From Vreelandella olivaria (lineage in GTDB: Bacteria; Pseudomonadota; Gammaproteobacteria; Pseudomonadales; Halomonadaceae), in contig AP019416.1 of NCBI GenBank assembly GCA_004295565.1, forward strand, positions 3,658,001 to 3,722,000: a stretch of 64,000 nucleotides of DNA, given 5' to 3'. A model generated the notes under the pieces. That model saw nothing but the letters and a program-made list of their open reading frames with translations. It was not told the DNA's origin and searched no databases. The position numbers were made by a program, and so were the translations under genes. Shown piece after piece: positions 42,885 through 55,394 of the stretch. Numbering within the stretch: the stretch's first letter is position 1; every line of letters begins with the position of its first letter.

Positions 42885-44003
42885 CTATTTAAGCCGCATT
42901 ATCAGCGCGTCAAGCACACCATAGAGCCACTCCCGGACGCGCTGCCCCCAAGGCCGGGCCGCCCATGCCTCGGCATCAACCTCCTGGCTGGCGGCAAAGT
43001 TACGCTCAAACAGTTCGCGTACATCGGCCGCGAGCTTCGGATCCTTCGCCTCTTGGTTGGCTTCTAGGTTCCAGTGCAAATTCCAGTGATCGAAGTTACA
43101 CGAACCAATACTCACCCACTCATCGGCGAGCACAAATTTGGCATGGATAAAGGTCGGCTGAAACTCAAAATGCGCACTCCAGCCTTGAGCATGGTGTGAT
43201 AAAAGCGCTGACCTGCAAAGCGAACGCTGGGATGGTCATGCTTTGCCCCGGTAGCAATAAACGCACGTCAATCCCGCGGCGAGCCGCCCGAACCAGGCGC
43301 CGACGCAGCGCAAAAGTGGGCACGAAATAGGGCGTACACAGCCAGAGCCGTTCATTTACCTGGCTGACACGATGATGCAGCGAGTGGCGAATTGCTTGAT
43401 AGCGGTAGCCCCGTGCTGACATTGCCCGCCCAGGCACGCCATTGGGCAGCGCCTGTGGCTTACGGGGCTGGGGAGAGTCGCCGGGCGTCTATCGCCCTTC
43501 TCCGCGCGGGTCAGACGCGAATGCCAGAGGCGCCGAAACAGCAGCTCCCAATCGGCCACCACCGGCCCTTCAATACGCAGCGCAATTTCGTACCAGGCGT
43601 TGAGAAACTCATCCACCGCGCCAAAGCCGCCGGTAAACGCAAGCTCACCATCGATAACCACTATTTTGCGGTGATCACGGCTTAAGTTACGCGCTAAAGA
43701 GTGAAAGCCAATGGGATTAAAAAAGCGCAATTGCACACCACCGTGCAGCAGCTTTAGACGATCAGCGCTGGAGAGTCCCATCGCGCCATAGCCATCCAGC
43801 AGCAAGCAGACGTGTACCCCTCGCTGGGCAGCCTCCATCAGCACATCGCTGACTTGATCCGCCAACTCCCCTGACTCCATCAGGTAGAGTTCTACCAGCA
43901 CATAGTGGCGCGCGACCCTGACGGCCTCAAACATGGCTGGCAGAAAGCGCGCAGCCTCTGGCAGCAGCGTAAATTGATTACCTTCTCGCCACACGTGCCG
44001 CAT
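42885..44003 (-). CDS. clsB: Phospholipase D family protein, cardiolipin synthase ClsB-like
   Basis: About 373 residues with two HKD motifs, as in cardiolipin synthases that join phospholipids. First motif SRDHRKIVVIDGELAFTGG (residues about 110-128); second HAKFVLADEWVSIGSCNFD near the end, followed by WNLHWNLEANQE. No long N-terminal helices, so ClsB-like rather than ClsA. ATG at 44003 is preferred: AGGAG six bases upstream. Frame breaks between 43160 and 43450 split the middle. Confidence 0.85.
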
Positions 44004-44034
44004 AGGTGCTCCTGGGTTGATGGCTGCCAACACG

Positions 44035-44764
44035 CTAGCGTGCTAATGAGCGATGCACGTACAAATCGTAGCGGCTGGTTTTACCCTCGAGGGTGTGCTG
44101 AGGCGCGGGGCCTGCAATAGGTGGGGCCTTACGGGGCGTTTAACCACTACCCGGTGAGTAGCCACATCCAGTGCGGCTTCAAGTAACCGTGGGGCATCGT
44201 TATCGTCACCAGCCAACTCCCGGAACAAGCGCATCTCTTTTTTTACCAGCGCCGATTTCTCACGATGGGGAAACATCGGATCCAGGTGTATCACCTGGGG
44301 CATAAAGTCCGCACTGGCGACAAGCGCCTCCAGAGCTTGAGCGGCATCGCCGTGACGCAGCGTCATCCGGGCAGCAATATCCGCCGTCTCGCTATGTTTC
44401 GAAGCGCGCTTCAGCCCATACTCCAATAGCGCCGCAATCGCCGCGACTCGCTCAATTAACAATACCTGAGCACCTAGACTCGCCAACACAAAGGCATCGC
44501 GCCCCAGCCCGGCGGTGGCATCAACAATGCTCGGTGTTACGCCCTTGGTGAGACCACACGCCTTGGCGACCAGCTGGCCTCGTCCACCGCCAAAGCGGCG
44601 CCGATGGGCCGCTTTGCCCGCCACAAAATCAACCCTGAGCGGCTTGCCGTAGCGTTTTCATCACCGACCAGCGCCACCCCTTCTTCGTCCTGAACCAAGC
44701 GCAGGCCGTCAGGCAGCACGATGCTCTCAACATCGCTCTCAACGTTGTTCGCCACAAGGCTCAT
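44035..44764 (-). CDS. rsmJ: 16S rRNA (guanine1516-N2) methyltransferase RsmJ
   Basis: SAM-dependent enzyme modifying 16S rRNA, about 243 residues. Seen: [21 protein letters not shown] motif [40 protein letters not shown], and the catalytic-type [20 protein letters not shown]. All match RsmJ. The ATG at 44764 overlaps the tsaB stop by four bases. Frame breaks near 44625 and 44120; the corrected end is the TAG at 44035. Confidence 0.92.
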
Positions 44765-45458
44765 GCGGGCTTTTTCCAGGCCACGTCGTTGCGCAGATAA
44801 ACCGGCTGAACCAGGTGCGCGGCCTGCCCCAAGCCAGCGGCAAAATCACGCGCCGCCAGCCACGCCATCTCTTCGGCGCGGGGCTCTAAATCATATAAAT
44901 GCTGGGGCATGCTGAGCTGCACATCGACAGTAAATTGCTCCCACAGCGAAAAACCACTGCCCACGCCCACCCAGTCGGTTTCGTCACCCGGCAGCCTCAG
45001 CCTCTCCGGGGCGAGCACCGCCTCGGCACTCATCGGCGTGATGGTATCGTTAAGACAGTGCCAGGTGGCGGCATACACCTCACCCATGCGGGCGTCTAAG
45101 GCAGTCACTACGTGGCGTAGGTGATAGCGGCGATGGGCCTGAAGGGCCAGCGCCTCCAAAGTAGACACCCCAGCAGAGGGCAGTCCAGGCCAAACGCCAA
45201 CCCCTGAGCAGCCCCCGCGGCTATTCGCAGCCCGGTAAACGAACCCGGCCCGCGGCCAAAAGCAACGGCATCAAGCTGGGAAGGCATTACCTGTGCGTCG
45301 GCAAGCACTTCATCCACCATCGGCAGCAGCCGACGGGTATGGGCACGGGGCGTCATCTCAAAGCGCGCCAGACACTCAGTGCCCGAGTCGCCTTGGCGCA
45401 GTAGCGCTGCAGAGCAGGCGCTGGAAGAGGCGTCAAGGGCAAGCAGATGTAACGGCAT
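44761..45458 (-). CDS. tsaB: tRNA threonylcarbamoyladenosine synthesis protein TsaB
   Basis: Scaffold and partner of TsaD in making t6A37 on tRNA. About 232 residues. ASKHA-type fold: LLALDASSSACSAALLRQGD, HTRRLLPMVDEVLADAQV, AVAFGRGPGSFTGLRIAAGA, AQGLAFGLDCPLLGVSTLEA after correction, VVTALDARMGEVYAATWHCL. Frame break near 45175. Cotranscribed with rsmJ by overlap. Confidence 0.94.
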
Positions 45459-45517
45459 AACAAATGGCCACTCGAAAGAAAAGTTGCAGCATTATACCTT
45501 CGCCACACTAATACGAC

Positions 45518-45542
45518 GATGGCCCGCATTCAGCGGGCCATC
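45518..45542 (-). terminator. Hairpin after adk
   Basis: GATGGCCCGC and GCGGGCCATC form a perfect 10-bp stem with loop ATTCA, 40 bases past the adk stop on the minus strand. The following T tract is weak (GTCGTATTAG). Confidence 0.6.
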
Positions 45543-45581
45543 GAAACAGGTAAAACGCTATGTATCAGCTAAAGGCGCTTA

Positions 45582-46372
<791 letters not shown>

Positions 46373-46457
46373 TTAAATTAAAACAGCCAAATGCCCTAAA
46401 TCTACCACTTTGGTCGCCCTGCGAGATTTAGCAAGCCTTTAAGTTGAGGTAAACACA

Positions 46458-46481
46458 AGCGGCGCCCCGAGGGGCGCCGCT
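46458..46481 (-). terminator. Hairpin after aceF
   Basis: AGCGGCGCCCC and GGGGCGCCGCT form a perfect 11-bp stem with a two-base centre, 22 bases past the aceF stop. On the minus strand it is followed by TGTGTTTACC. The gap 46235-46502 holds this hairpin and the adk leader; no gene is seen. Confidence 0.7.
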
Positions 46482-46502
46482 AGAAAGCTTTATCGCTAAC
46501 AG

Positions 46503-48539
46503 TTACAGCAGTAAGCGACGAATATCGGTCAGTACATCGGCCAGGAAGGCGGTAAAGCGTGCCGCATCGGCGCCATTGATCGCGCGGTGATCGTAGGAGA
46601 GCGACAGCGGCATCATCAGGCGCGGCTGGAAGGCGCTGCCATCCCATACCGGCTTCATCTGCGCTTTCGAGACACCCAGAATAGCCACTTCCGGCGCATT
46701 GACGATCGGAGTAAACGCCGTGCCACCAATCGAACCGAGGCTCGAAATGGTGAAGCAGCCGCCGGTCATCTCGTCGCGCTTGAGCTTTTTGGTCTGAGCT
46801 TTCTTGCCTAGCTCCGCCATCTCCTTAGCGATCTCGATCAAGGATTTCTTGTCGGCGTTACGCACTACCGGCACCATCAGACCGTCAGGCGTATCCACGG
46901 CAATACCGATATGGACGTAGTTCTTCCATACCAGGGTTTCACCGTCACCCTTCAGGCTGACGTTGAACTGCGGGAATTTACGCAGCGCAAAGGCACAGGC
47001 CTTAACCATAAACGGCAGCGGCGTCAGCTTGGCACCCTGGGCTTCCGCTTCGGCCTTCATCGCCTTGCGGAAAGCTTCCAGCTCGGTGATGTCCGCTTCG
47101 TCGAACTGGGTGACGTGGGGCACATTGAGCCAGCTGCGATGCAGGTTGGTCGCGCCCATCTTGAGCAGGCGCCCCATCGGCTTCTCTTCCACTTCACCAA
47201 ACTGGCTGAAGTCGACTTCCGGAATGGGCGGAATACCCGCACCGCCGGTAGCCGCGGCTGCCGCGCCTGGCTGAGCTTTACCCTGATTGGCAATCGCCTG
47301 CTTCACATAGGACTGTACGTCCTCTTTGAGCACGCGATCTTTCGGGCCGCTGGGCTTAACGAGCCCCAAATCAACGCCCAGCTCACGGGCCAGCATGCGC
47401 ACCGCAGGGCCTGCGTGCACCAGCTTGCCATCCCGGGGCTTATGGGCGGCCATCTGCGCTTCCGGGCTGGGGGTGCCCGCCGGGGATTCAGACGGTTTAG
47501 CGCTGCCCTTACTGTCACTGCTCTGCGAGGCTTTTGCTGGTGCCGCTTTTTGGGCGCCGCTTTTTAGCACCCGCGACTTCCATATAGCCAATCACATCGC
47601 CTTCAGAGACGGTGTCGCCCTCTTTAACGGTCAGCTCAAGGAGCTTGCCCTTATAGGGGCTGGGCACGTCCATAGAGGCTTTATCAGACTCCAGGGTGAT
47701 CAGCGGATCTTCTTCGTTGATCTCGTCTCCCGCGGCTACGCCGATCTCGATAATCGGCACATCAGAGGAACCCGAAAGATCCGGCACACGAATCTCTTTG
47801 CGCTCCGGTTCACCGCTGGCGGTCTCTTCCTGATCGTCTTCGCCTACCGACTCTTCGGGCTCGCTGCTGGCTTGGCTAGACGACTGCTCAGAAGAAGCGC
47901 TCTCTTGCGGTGCATCTTCACTATCGTCGCCGCCTTCGCCTGCGATCTCCATCTTACCGATCACATCGCCTTCCGAGACGGTGTCGCCCTCTTTCACGGT
48001 AAAGCTGACGATCTTGCCGCTATGGGGCTGGGCACGTCCATGGAGGCTTTGTCAGACTCCAGGGTGATCAGGGTGTCTTCGGCCTCGACCTCATCGCCTT
48101 CGCTGACCGCGACTTCGATAATTTCGACGCTGTCCGAGCCGCCGAGATCGGGCACTTTGATATCCACCGTCTGCTTACCGCCGGCGGCCTTTTTAGCCGC
48201 GGGCTTCTGCTCTTGAGACGGCTCTTTCGGCTTATCCTGTTTCGCTGGGGCCTCTTCAGCCTGGCTGTCCGACGAGCTCTCTTGCTTCTCGTCGCCGCCA
48301 CCCTCGACTTCCAGCTCAACGATGTCGTCCCCTTCAGAGACGCTATCGCCTTCTTTAACCAGCACTTTGAGCACCTTGCCGCCTTTCGGGGCCGGTACGT
48401 CCATGCTGGCCTTGTCGGATTCCAGCGTGATTAGGGTGTCTTCCGCTTCAATGACGTCGCCTTCTGACACCGCAATCTCGATGATTTCGACATCGGTATC
48501 GCCGCCGATATCGGGAACTTTGATGATTTCGCTACTCAA
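46503..48539 (-). CDS. aceF: Pyruvate dehydrogenase E2, dihydrolipoamide acetyltransferase
   Basis: Core of the pyruvate dehydrogenase complex, about 679 residues. Three N-terminal lipoyl domains, each with the lipoylated lysine in TLESDKASMDVP (residues about 40, 160 and 275), joined by acidic and Ala/Pro/Glu-rich linkers. Then the E1/E3-binding domain (HAGPAVRMLARELGVDLGLV) and the catalytic domain ending LSYDHRAINGADAARFTAFL. Start is the TTG at 48539 (LSSEIIKVPDIGGDT), with GGAG upstream, as no better ATG exists. Frame breaks near 48020 and 47565. Confidence 0.96.
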
Positions 48540-48597
48540 GGTCGCGCTCCTTCCAAATCGGATCGAGCCGGTGGGCAAGCGCCCACCGGTCAGCGGG

Positions 48598-51267
48598 TTA
48601 GCTAGTCAGCGGGTTAGGCTTATTGGCATCAATGCCGTACTTCTTAAGCGCTTCACCAACCTGCTTGCGATCAATCTCGCCACGTTCAGCCAGCGCACGC
48701 AGCGCCGCCACGGTCACGAAGTAGCGGTCTACTTCGAAGAAGTAGCGCAGCTTCTCACGGGTGTCTGAACGGCCAAAGCCATCGGTACCCAGTACAGTGT
48801 AGTCACCCGGTACCCAGGCGCGCACTTGATCGGCGTATAGCTTCATGTAGTCGGTCGATGCGATCACCGGGCCATCGCGCCCTTCCAGGCACTTAGTGAC
48901 GTGAGGCTTGGCGGCCTCGGCGTCCGGGTTAAGGAAGGCTTCACGATCCAGCAGCAGCGCTTCACGACGCAGCTCGTTAAAGCTGGTCACGCTCCAGATA
49001 TCGGCGCCGATGCCCCAATCGTTCTCGAGCAGTTCCGCGGCCGCTTCCACTTCGCGCAGAATGGTGCCGGAACCGAGCAGTTGAACGCGGCCCTTGTCGC
49101 CCTTGGTTTCGCGCAGCAGGTACATGCCTTTGACGATATCGTCGGCGGGCACGTTTTCCAGCGCAGGGTGCTCGTAGTTCTCGTTCATCACCGTCAGGTA
49201 GTAGAAGCAGTTCTCCTTGTCGGTGAACATGCGCTTCAGGCCATCCTGCAGAATCACGGCAACTTCATGGGCGTAGGTCGGGTCGTAGCTGCGGCAGTTG
49301 GGGATGGTGGAGGCCTGAATCAGGCTGTGACCATCCTGGTGCTGCAGGCCTTCGCCGTTAAGCGTGGTGCGCCCTGCGGTGCCGCCGACCATAAAGCCAC
49401 GGGCTTGCAGATCACCCGCCGCCCAGGCCAGATCGCCAATGCGCTGGAAGCCGAACATCGAGTAGTAGATGTAGAACGGCAGCAGCGTGACGTTGTTGTT
49501 GCTGTAGGAGGTCGCCGCGGCGATCCAGGCCGACATGGCGCCCGCTTCGGTAATGCCCTCTTCGAGGATCTGACCTTTCTGATCCTCGCGGTAGAACATG
49601 ATCTGGCCTTTATCCACCGGCTCGTACTTCTGGCCTTCCGAGGTGTAGATCCCCAACTGACGGAACATGCCTTCCATACCGAAGGTACGCGCCTCGTCAG
49701 GAATAATCGGCACCACCTTCTTGCCCAGCGTCTTATCTTTCACCAGGCCATTGAGCACGCGCACAAACGCCATGGTGGTGGAGACTTCACGCCCTTTCGA
49801 GCCACCCATTTGCGAGGCAAGGTTTTGTCTTCGAGGCTGGGGATCTCCAAGGCCTCGAAGTCGCTCTGGCGGCTGGGCAGATAGCCACCCAGACGCTCAC
49901 GCTGCAGGTGCATGTACTTGAGCTCGGGAGAGTCCTCTTCCGGCTTGTAGTAGGGCACGTCTTTGAGCTGTTCGTCGGTCAGCGGAATGCCGAAGCGATC
50001 ACGGAAGGTCTTGAGCGCTTCGTACTCCATGCTCTTGACCTGGTGCGCTTCGTTGGCCGCTTCGCCATCGCCACTGCCCATGCCGTAACCTTTAACGGTA
50101 TGCGCCAGAATCACCGTGGGCTTGCCGTTGGAGGTGTTCACCGCTTCGTTGTACGCCGCGTAAACCTTGAACGGGTCGTGGCCACCGCGGTTGAGCTTCC
50201 AGATATCTTCGTCGGAGAGGTCGTTGACCATCGCCTCGGTTTCTGGATATTTGCCAAAGAAGTGCTCACGGGTGTAAGCGCCGCCGTTGGCTTTGTAGTT
50301 CTGGTACTCGCCGTCGACCGCTTCGTCCATGCGTTTCTGAAGGATGCCTTTCTTATCCTTCTCGAACAGCGGATCCCAGTGACGGCCCCAAACGACCTTG
50401 ATCACGTTCCAGCCAGCGCCACGGAAGACGCCTTCGAACTCGTCCATGACGCGGGAGTTGCCGCGTACCGGGCCGTCCAGGCGCTGGAGGTTGCAGTTGA
50501 TGACGAAAATCAGGTTGTCGAGGTTTTCGCGACCGGCCAGGGAAATGGCCCCCAGGGATTCCGGCTCGTCACACTCGCCGTCGCCCATGAAGCACCAGAT
50601 CTTGCGGTCGTACATATCCTTCAGCTCACGGTGATGCAGGTACTTCATCACATGGGCTTGATAGATCGCTTGAATGGGGCCAAGACCCATGGAGACCGTG
50701 GGGAACTGCCAGTAGTCAGGCATCAGCCACGGGTGCGGGTAGGACGAGAGGCCATCGCCATCGACTTCCTGGCGGAACTTGTCCATCTGCTCTTCAGATA
50801 GACGGCCTTCCAAATAGGAACGCGCGTAGATACCCGGCGCCACGTGCCCTTGGATATAGATCAGGTCACCGGCAAAATCGCCCTGAGGGGCGCGGAAGAA
50901 GTGGTTAAAGCCCACGTCATACAGGGTTGCCGAGGACATAAAGCTGGCAATGTGGCCGCAGGCCCGGCTTGGCGCGGTTGTTACGAATGACCTGGGCAAT
51001 GGCGTTGTAACGGATCAGAGAACGAATACGACGCTCCATGAACAGGTCGCCAGGCATCGGGGCTTCGCGGTGAACCGGGATCGTATTACGGTGCGGGGTT
51101 GTCACCGAGAAGGGCACCTTCATGCCGTCCCGGCGCAGGCGATCCGCCAGGCGGGTCATCAGGTAGCGGGCACGATCTTCGCCCTCACGATCCAATACCG
51201 ATTCCAGGGAATCAATCCATTCCGTGGTTTCGATCGGATCGAGATCTTCTCTTGTCTCCAGACTCAT
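48598..51267 (-). CDS. aceE: Pyruvate dehydrogenase E1 component (homodimeric)
   Basis: Thiamine diphosphate enzyme that decarboxylates pyruvate, about 889 residues. Start SLETREDLDPIETTEWIDSL. ThDP block: WCFMGDGECDEPESLGAISL then NLIFVINCNLQRLDGPVRGN. Later VWGRHWDPLFEKDKKG, ILAHTVKGYGMGSGDGEAAN and VTSFNELRREALLLDREAF. ATG at 51267, GAGAG upstream. Frame breaks near 50960 and 49815. aceF follows 58 bases downstream on the same strand. Confidence 0.97.
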
Positions 51268-51299
51268 AGAGGTCTCTCCGAATGACGATAAATGACAAA

Positions 51300-51340
51300 A
51301 ATCCCCGCTACCCTGAAGGGCCTGGGGTGGCGGAGTGAAA
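51300..51340 (-). promoter_or_regulatory. Attenuator-like hairpin in the aceE leader
   Basis: On the minus strand a GC-rich imperfect hairpin (CCGCCACCCC... pairing region with GTAGCGGGG) is followed by ATTTTTGTC, 30-40 bases before the aceE ATG. A second inverted repeat CCGGTG-ATCAAA-CACCGG lies at 51364-51381. Together they suggest leader control. The rest of 51340-51653 holds AT-rich promoter sequence and no gene. Confidence 0.45.
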
Positions 51341-51653
51341 ATTCACCACGCGCCAATATTCAGCCGGTGATCAAACACCGGATAGGGGTTTTAGCTCTAC
51401 ATTCAACAAGCTACGTACTTATTTGGGTACTTATTGATGTAGTAAAGCTACATGATGCTGTTAAGCGTTAGCCTTTTGTATAGGTGAAGATACCTCAAAG
51501 TCGCCACGCTGCCAATTCCGTCACGGTGGAAAAGCCTATCGAAAACAAACTATTGCAGTGCAACATAAGCGATATATAGAGCACTCCAGGCGGCTATCTG
51601 CAGGACGCCAAATGTAATTAAACTACCGTTTTATTATGTTGGAAGTGAAACAC

Positions 51654-52262
51654 TTAACTAGTGAAATGCTCACTCGTCCTCCTTGCGTGCAATGCGCGAC
51701 TCAGCTGCTGGTGAAAATACGCCCAATCAAATGCCGGGCCAGGGTCTGTTTTACGCAGCGGCGCCACCCGGGCATGACTGGTGATACGCTCGCTATTGAT
51801 CTCGGGGTAGCGCGCCATTAACCACACTGTCGCCTCTACCAGCGCGCTATACTGAGCTTTGCGGTAAGGGGTAACGTCATCTCCCTCGAGCTCAATACCC
51901 ACCGAGAAATCGTTGAGCGCTGTTCGCCACCCTGCTTGATCCGCGTCCCACCAGCATGAGCGACCGGCATGCCACGCACGATGATCTGTATCAACAAACT
52001 GCACACATTCGCCATCACGCCGAATGAGCAGATGAGCAGAGACTCTTAAGTGCGCTATTTCCGTAAAAAAGGGGTGCTCATCAACCGGTAGCCGATTGGT
52101 AAATAGCGCCTCAATAGCGTCGCCGCTAAACTGACCGGGAGGCAGACTAATGGCGTGAATGAGCAGTAGCGAGACCTCCTTACCGAGCCGGGCGTCGCAG
52201 TTGGGTGAAACGACTTGCCGGGCGCTACTCCACCAACCGCTAAAGGGTTGTTTGTCTTCCAT
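51654..52262 (-). CDS. ampD: 1,6-anhydro-N-acetylmuramyl-L-alanine amidase AmpD
   Basis: Cytoplasmic zinc amidase of cell-wall recycling, about 202 residues. SARQVVSPNCDARLGKEVSL, zinc histidine in LLIHAISLPPGQF, GRSCWWDADQAGWRTALNDF, SVGIELEGDD, and the other ligands ITSHARVAPLRKTDPGPAFD (H and D). Two ATG codons, at 52268 and 52262, compete; the second has better spacing from GAGGAG. Loss of ampD typically derepresses beta-lactamase, so the open frame here suggests a working gene. Divergent from nadC. Confidence 0.94.
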   Translation of the reverse strand: MEDKQPFSGWWSSARQVVSPNCDARLGKEVSLLLIHAISLPPGQFSGDAIEALFTNRLPVDEHPFFTEIAHLRVSAHLLIRRDGECVQFVDTDHRAWHAGRSCWWDADQAGWRTALNDFSVGIELEGDDVTPYRKAQYSALVEATVWLMARYPEINSERITSHARVAPLRKTDPGPAFDWAYFHQQLSRALHARRTSEHFTS

Positions 52263-52355
52263 ACGCATGGTCTCCTCTACGGTAATGCGTTCTTCCACGG
52301 CTCTCTTTCATTATAATGGCCGCCCACAATCGATGACGTTCAGAGAATCACTGCC

Positions 52356-53211
52356 ATGCATTATCAATCCGCTCTTGCTGAAGAAATCCGCGCCAGCGCC
52401 GCTCGCCTGTTGGCTGAGGACGTTGGCCCGGGTGATATTACCGCGCAATTGATCCCTGAACACCAGTGGGCCAGCGCCGACGTGATTAGCCGCGATGCCG
52501 CCATACTGTGCGGAGCCCCTTGGGTGGATGAGCTGTTTCGCCGCCTGGATAGTCGGGTAAGCCTGACCTGGCACGCCGCCGACGGCGATAAAATTGAAGC
52601 AGGTCAGTGTTTCTTAACCCTGGAAGGCCCTGCCCGCGTCCTGCTGACCGGCGAGCGGGCAGCACTTAACGTGTTGCAAACGCTGTCGGCCACTGCCACG
52701 GCCACCCGCGCCTATGTCGACCTGATCGAAGGCACCGGCGTCCGCCTGCTGGATACCCGCAAAACGTTACCCGGTATGCGCTTGGCGCAAAAGTATGCGG
52801 TCACCTGTGGAGGCGGTCACAACCACCGCATTGGCCTGTGGGACGCGTTCTTGATCAAAGAGAACCACATTGCTGCCTGTGGGGGCATTCAAGCGGCGGT
52901 GGCCCAGGCACGCAAAGCTAGCCAGCGACTTGCCTGTGGAAGTCGAGGTAGAAACCTTTGAAGAGCTGGATCAGGCGCTGGCAGCGGGGGCTGATATTGT
53001 CATGCTCGACAACTTTGCCATTGAAGACCTCCACGTAGCCGTTGAAATTAACGGTGGCCGCGCCACCCTGGAAGCTTCAGGCAATGTGGACGCCACCACC
53101 CTGCGGGCAATCGCCGATACCGGCGTTGACTGTATTTCCAGCGGCACTTTGACCAAGGACATCGCCTCGATCGATCTTTCCATGCGGATTACCCGCAGCT
53201 ATAGCGTGTAA
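52356..53211 (+). CDS. nadC: Nicotinate-nucleotide pyrophosphorylase (quinolinate phosphoribosyltransferase)
   Basis: Makes nicotinate mononucleotide from quinolinate in NAD synthesis. About 285 residues. [124 protein letters not shown]. All are standard. Frame break near 52915. nadA is at 61241-62268 in the same window but not adjacent. Confidence 0.96.
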
Positions 53212-53217
53212 CTCTGC

Positions 53218-53740
53218 TTACGTCTCGACGGCGTTAAGCCGCTTGGTGAGCTTATAACGCAACAGCCGCTCTCCACTTCGCTCGACCCACTGCTCGCCGT
53301 GGTTCTCCCAGCCACGGCGCAGTAAGCGCTCATAAAGTACTAAACTAGCCTCTATCTCAACTTGCCCCTTGCCCTCCTCAATAAGCAACCGTTCGGCATG
53401 TACCAATAGCGTGGTGCCGATACCGCGGCCAGCCAATGAGGGCCATACGTAGAGGGTTTCAACCCGCCCGGCAACTAAATCCAGCTCAAGAAACCCCACG
53501 CAGCGACCATCGCAGGTTGCCACCAAGGTGGTGTAGAGCGCCTGCCTAACTCCCCACGCGCTGCCCTCTCGGGGCAGCGCCTGTGCCTAGGCCTTGCGCT
53601 CCGAGAGCGTATAATGTGGCCGCACCCTGCATCACAGCGTGGTAAAACACTTCCGCCTGGTCAGCAGCATCCCGGGCCAGCGCCGCACGATACATTATCC
53701 GCGTACCGGTTGGCGCTTGCGGCTCCTCGGTATTCGTCAT
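53218..53740 (-). CDS. GNAT family N-acetyltransferase
   Basis: About 173 residues. N-terminal TRIMYRAALARDAADQAEVF, then after a frame break near 53555 the acetyl-CoA part VGFLELDLVAGRVETLYVWP with SLAGRGIGTTLLVHAERLLI, the RGxG motif of the fold, and a C-terminal block with GWENHGEQWVERSGERLLRY. Substrate unknown. Converges on nadC with 6 bases between stops. Confidence 0.85.
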
Positions 53741-53893
53741 GCGTCACCTCTGAGCTGTTCAGCTAACATTCAATCAAGACTCCTTCGATCATGCCCACTG
53801 GGTCACACCCATTTGGTCACGCTTAAGGCATTGGCCTGCTTTATACTACTTGGATCAATTATACGCGAATCAACCCTAGCAAAAGGCAGTGTG

Positions 53894-54629
53894 ATGGACG
53901 ACGCCCCTAACAGCGAGCACTTTACGCTGACGCCCATTGGTCATGTGGTTAGCGACTACCCCGATAAATTCGGCATCCCGCGCCAGCCGGGCTCGCTCCG
54001 GCGGCCAATGCCCAGCTTGTACTCACGGCGCCTTACAACGACCCACTCGCCGTGCGCGGTTTGGAAGACTTCAGCCACCTGTGGCTGAGCTTTATTTTCA
54101 TCAAAGCCCCGAGCGCTGGTCGCCGCTGGTAAGGCCACCGCGCCTGGGGGGCAATAAAAAGGTGGGGGTTTTTGCCAGCCGCAGCACCCACCGCCCCAAC
54201 CGCTTGGGGCTCTCGCTGGTGAGATTAATCGCTATCGACACTCAGCATGGCGTCACTCTGCTTCTCCAGGGCTGCGATTTAGTCAGTGGCACCCCGGTGG
54301 TCGATATCAAGCCTTATCTGCCTTGGGCCGAATCTCATCCCAACGCACAGGCCGGTTTTTGCCCCTGCTGCGCCATCGCTCATGGATGTCACCTTTCATC
54401 CCACAGCGCTGGACATGCTCGCTCAGCGCCAGGACAGTGCCACACTGCGGGCATTAATTGAACAGGTGCTAAGCCAAGACCCTAGGCCCGCCTACAAGCA
54501 AAAGGATCAGGGGTCTGAGCGGCTTTACGGTGTGCGACTGCGCGATGTGGACGTTAAGTTTTGCCCCCGCCAAAACGGCGAAGCCACCACCTTAGAGGTG
54601 ATGGCTATCGAACCTTACGCCAATTCTAA
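53894..54629 (+). CDS. trmO: tRNA (N6-methyladenosine t6A37) methyltransferase TrmO (YaeB/TsaA)
   Basis: Methylates t6A37 in tRNA-Thr using SAM with a beta-barrel fold. About 245 residues after correction. [89 protein letters not shown] and the C-terminal [23 protein letters not shown] at 53894. Frame breaks near 54000, 54100, 54360 and 54610. The end is inferred: a shift just after IEP gives the TAA at 54627-54629, 15 bases before the convergent purC stop. tsaB at 44761 makes the substrate modification. Confidence 0.85.
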
Positions 54630-54644
54630 CTCAAGCGCGACGAT

Positions 54645-55360
54645 TTACGCGGGGAAGGTAATGCCCAAACGGCGGCCAACTTCCTCATACGCTTCAATCA
54701 CACCACCCAACCCCTGGCGGAAGCGGTCTTTATCCAGCTTCTCACGGGTGTTGGCATCCCAGAGGCGGCAACCATCCGGAGAGAACTCATCCCCCAGCAC
54801 CACCTCGCCTTTGAAGACACCAAACTCCAGCTTGTAATCCACCAGCAGCATATCGCCTTCAGCAAACAGCGCTTTGAGGATATGGTTAACCTTAAAGGTG
54901 AGCACCTTCATTTTGGCTAACTGCTCAGGCGTGGCCCAGCCGAAGGTTTCCGCCAGCGACTCATTGATCATCGGGTCGCCCTTCTCATCGTTCTTTAAGA
55001 ACAGTTCAAAGGTCGGTGGCGTCAGGGCGATACCCTCTTCGACACCCAGCCGCTTCACCAAGCCACCCGCGGCGATATTGCGGACTACGCACTCCACCGG
55101 GATCATCTGCATCTTTTGACCAGACTCTCCGTATTGGAGAGCTGCTTTACAAAGTGGGTAGGAATACCCGCTTCCTGCAGCCGCTCCATAATGAAGGCGT
55201 TAAAGATGTTATTGACCATTCCCTTGCGGGCCAGCGACTCCACTTTTTTACCGTCGAAGGCGCTGGTGTCATCACGAAAATTGAGCACCAACAAATCCGG
55301 ATCGTCGGTGGTATATACAGATTTCGCCTTACCGGCGTAGAGTTCTTGGCGCTTTTCCAT
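54645..55360 (-). CDS. purC: Phosphoribosylaminoimidazole-succinocarboxamide synthase
   Basis: SAICAR synthase of purine synthesis, about 238 residues. [100 protein letters not shown]. Length and order match E. coli PurC. ATG at 55360. One frame break near 55120. Last gene of dapA-bamC-purC, 35 bases after bamC, the order known in other gammaproteobacteria. Confidence 0.97.
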
Positions 55361-55394
55361 GGGGGGCTCCGTAAGGGATTGAGGGATCAACAAA

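Noticed and set aside
47326-48216. Plus-strand open frame across aceF
   Set aside because: The repeated lipoyl and linker DNA gives a low-complexity antisense frame; not a gene.
47600-48530. Repeated DNA blocks, possible mobile or tandem repeat
   Set aside because: Explained by the three homologous lipoyl domains of aceF.
48901-49884. 327-codon open frame on the plus strand
   Set aside because: Lies fully inside aceE on the other strand and has a composition typical of antisense frames.
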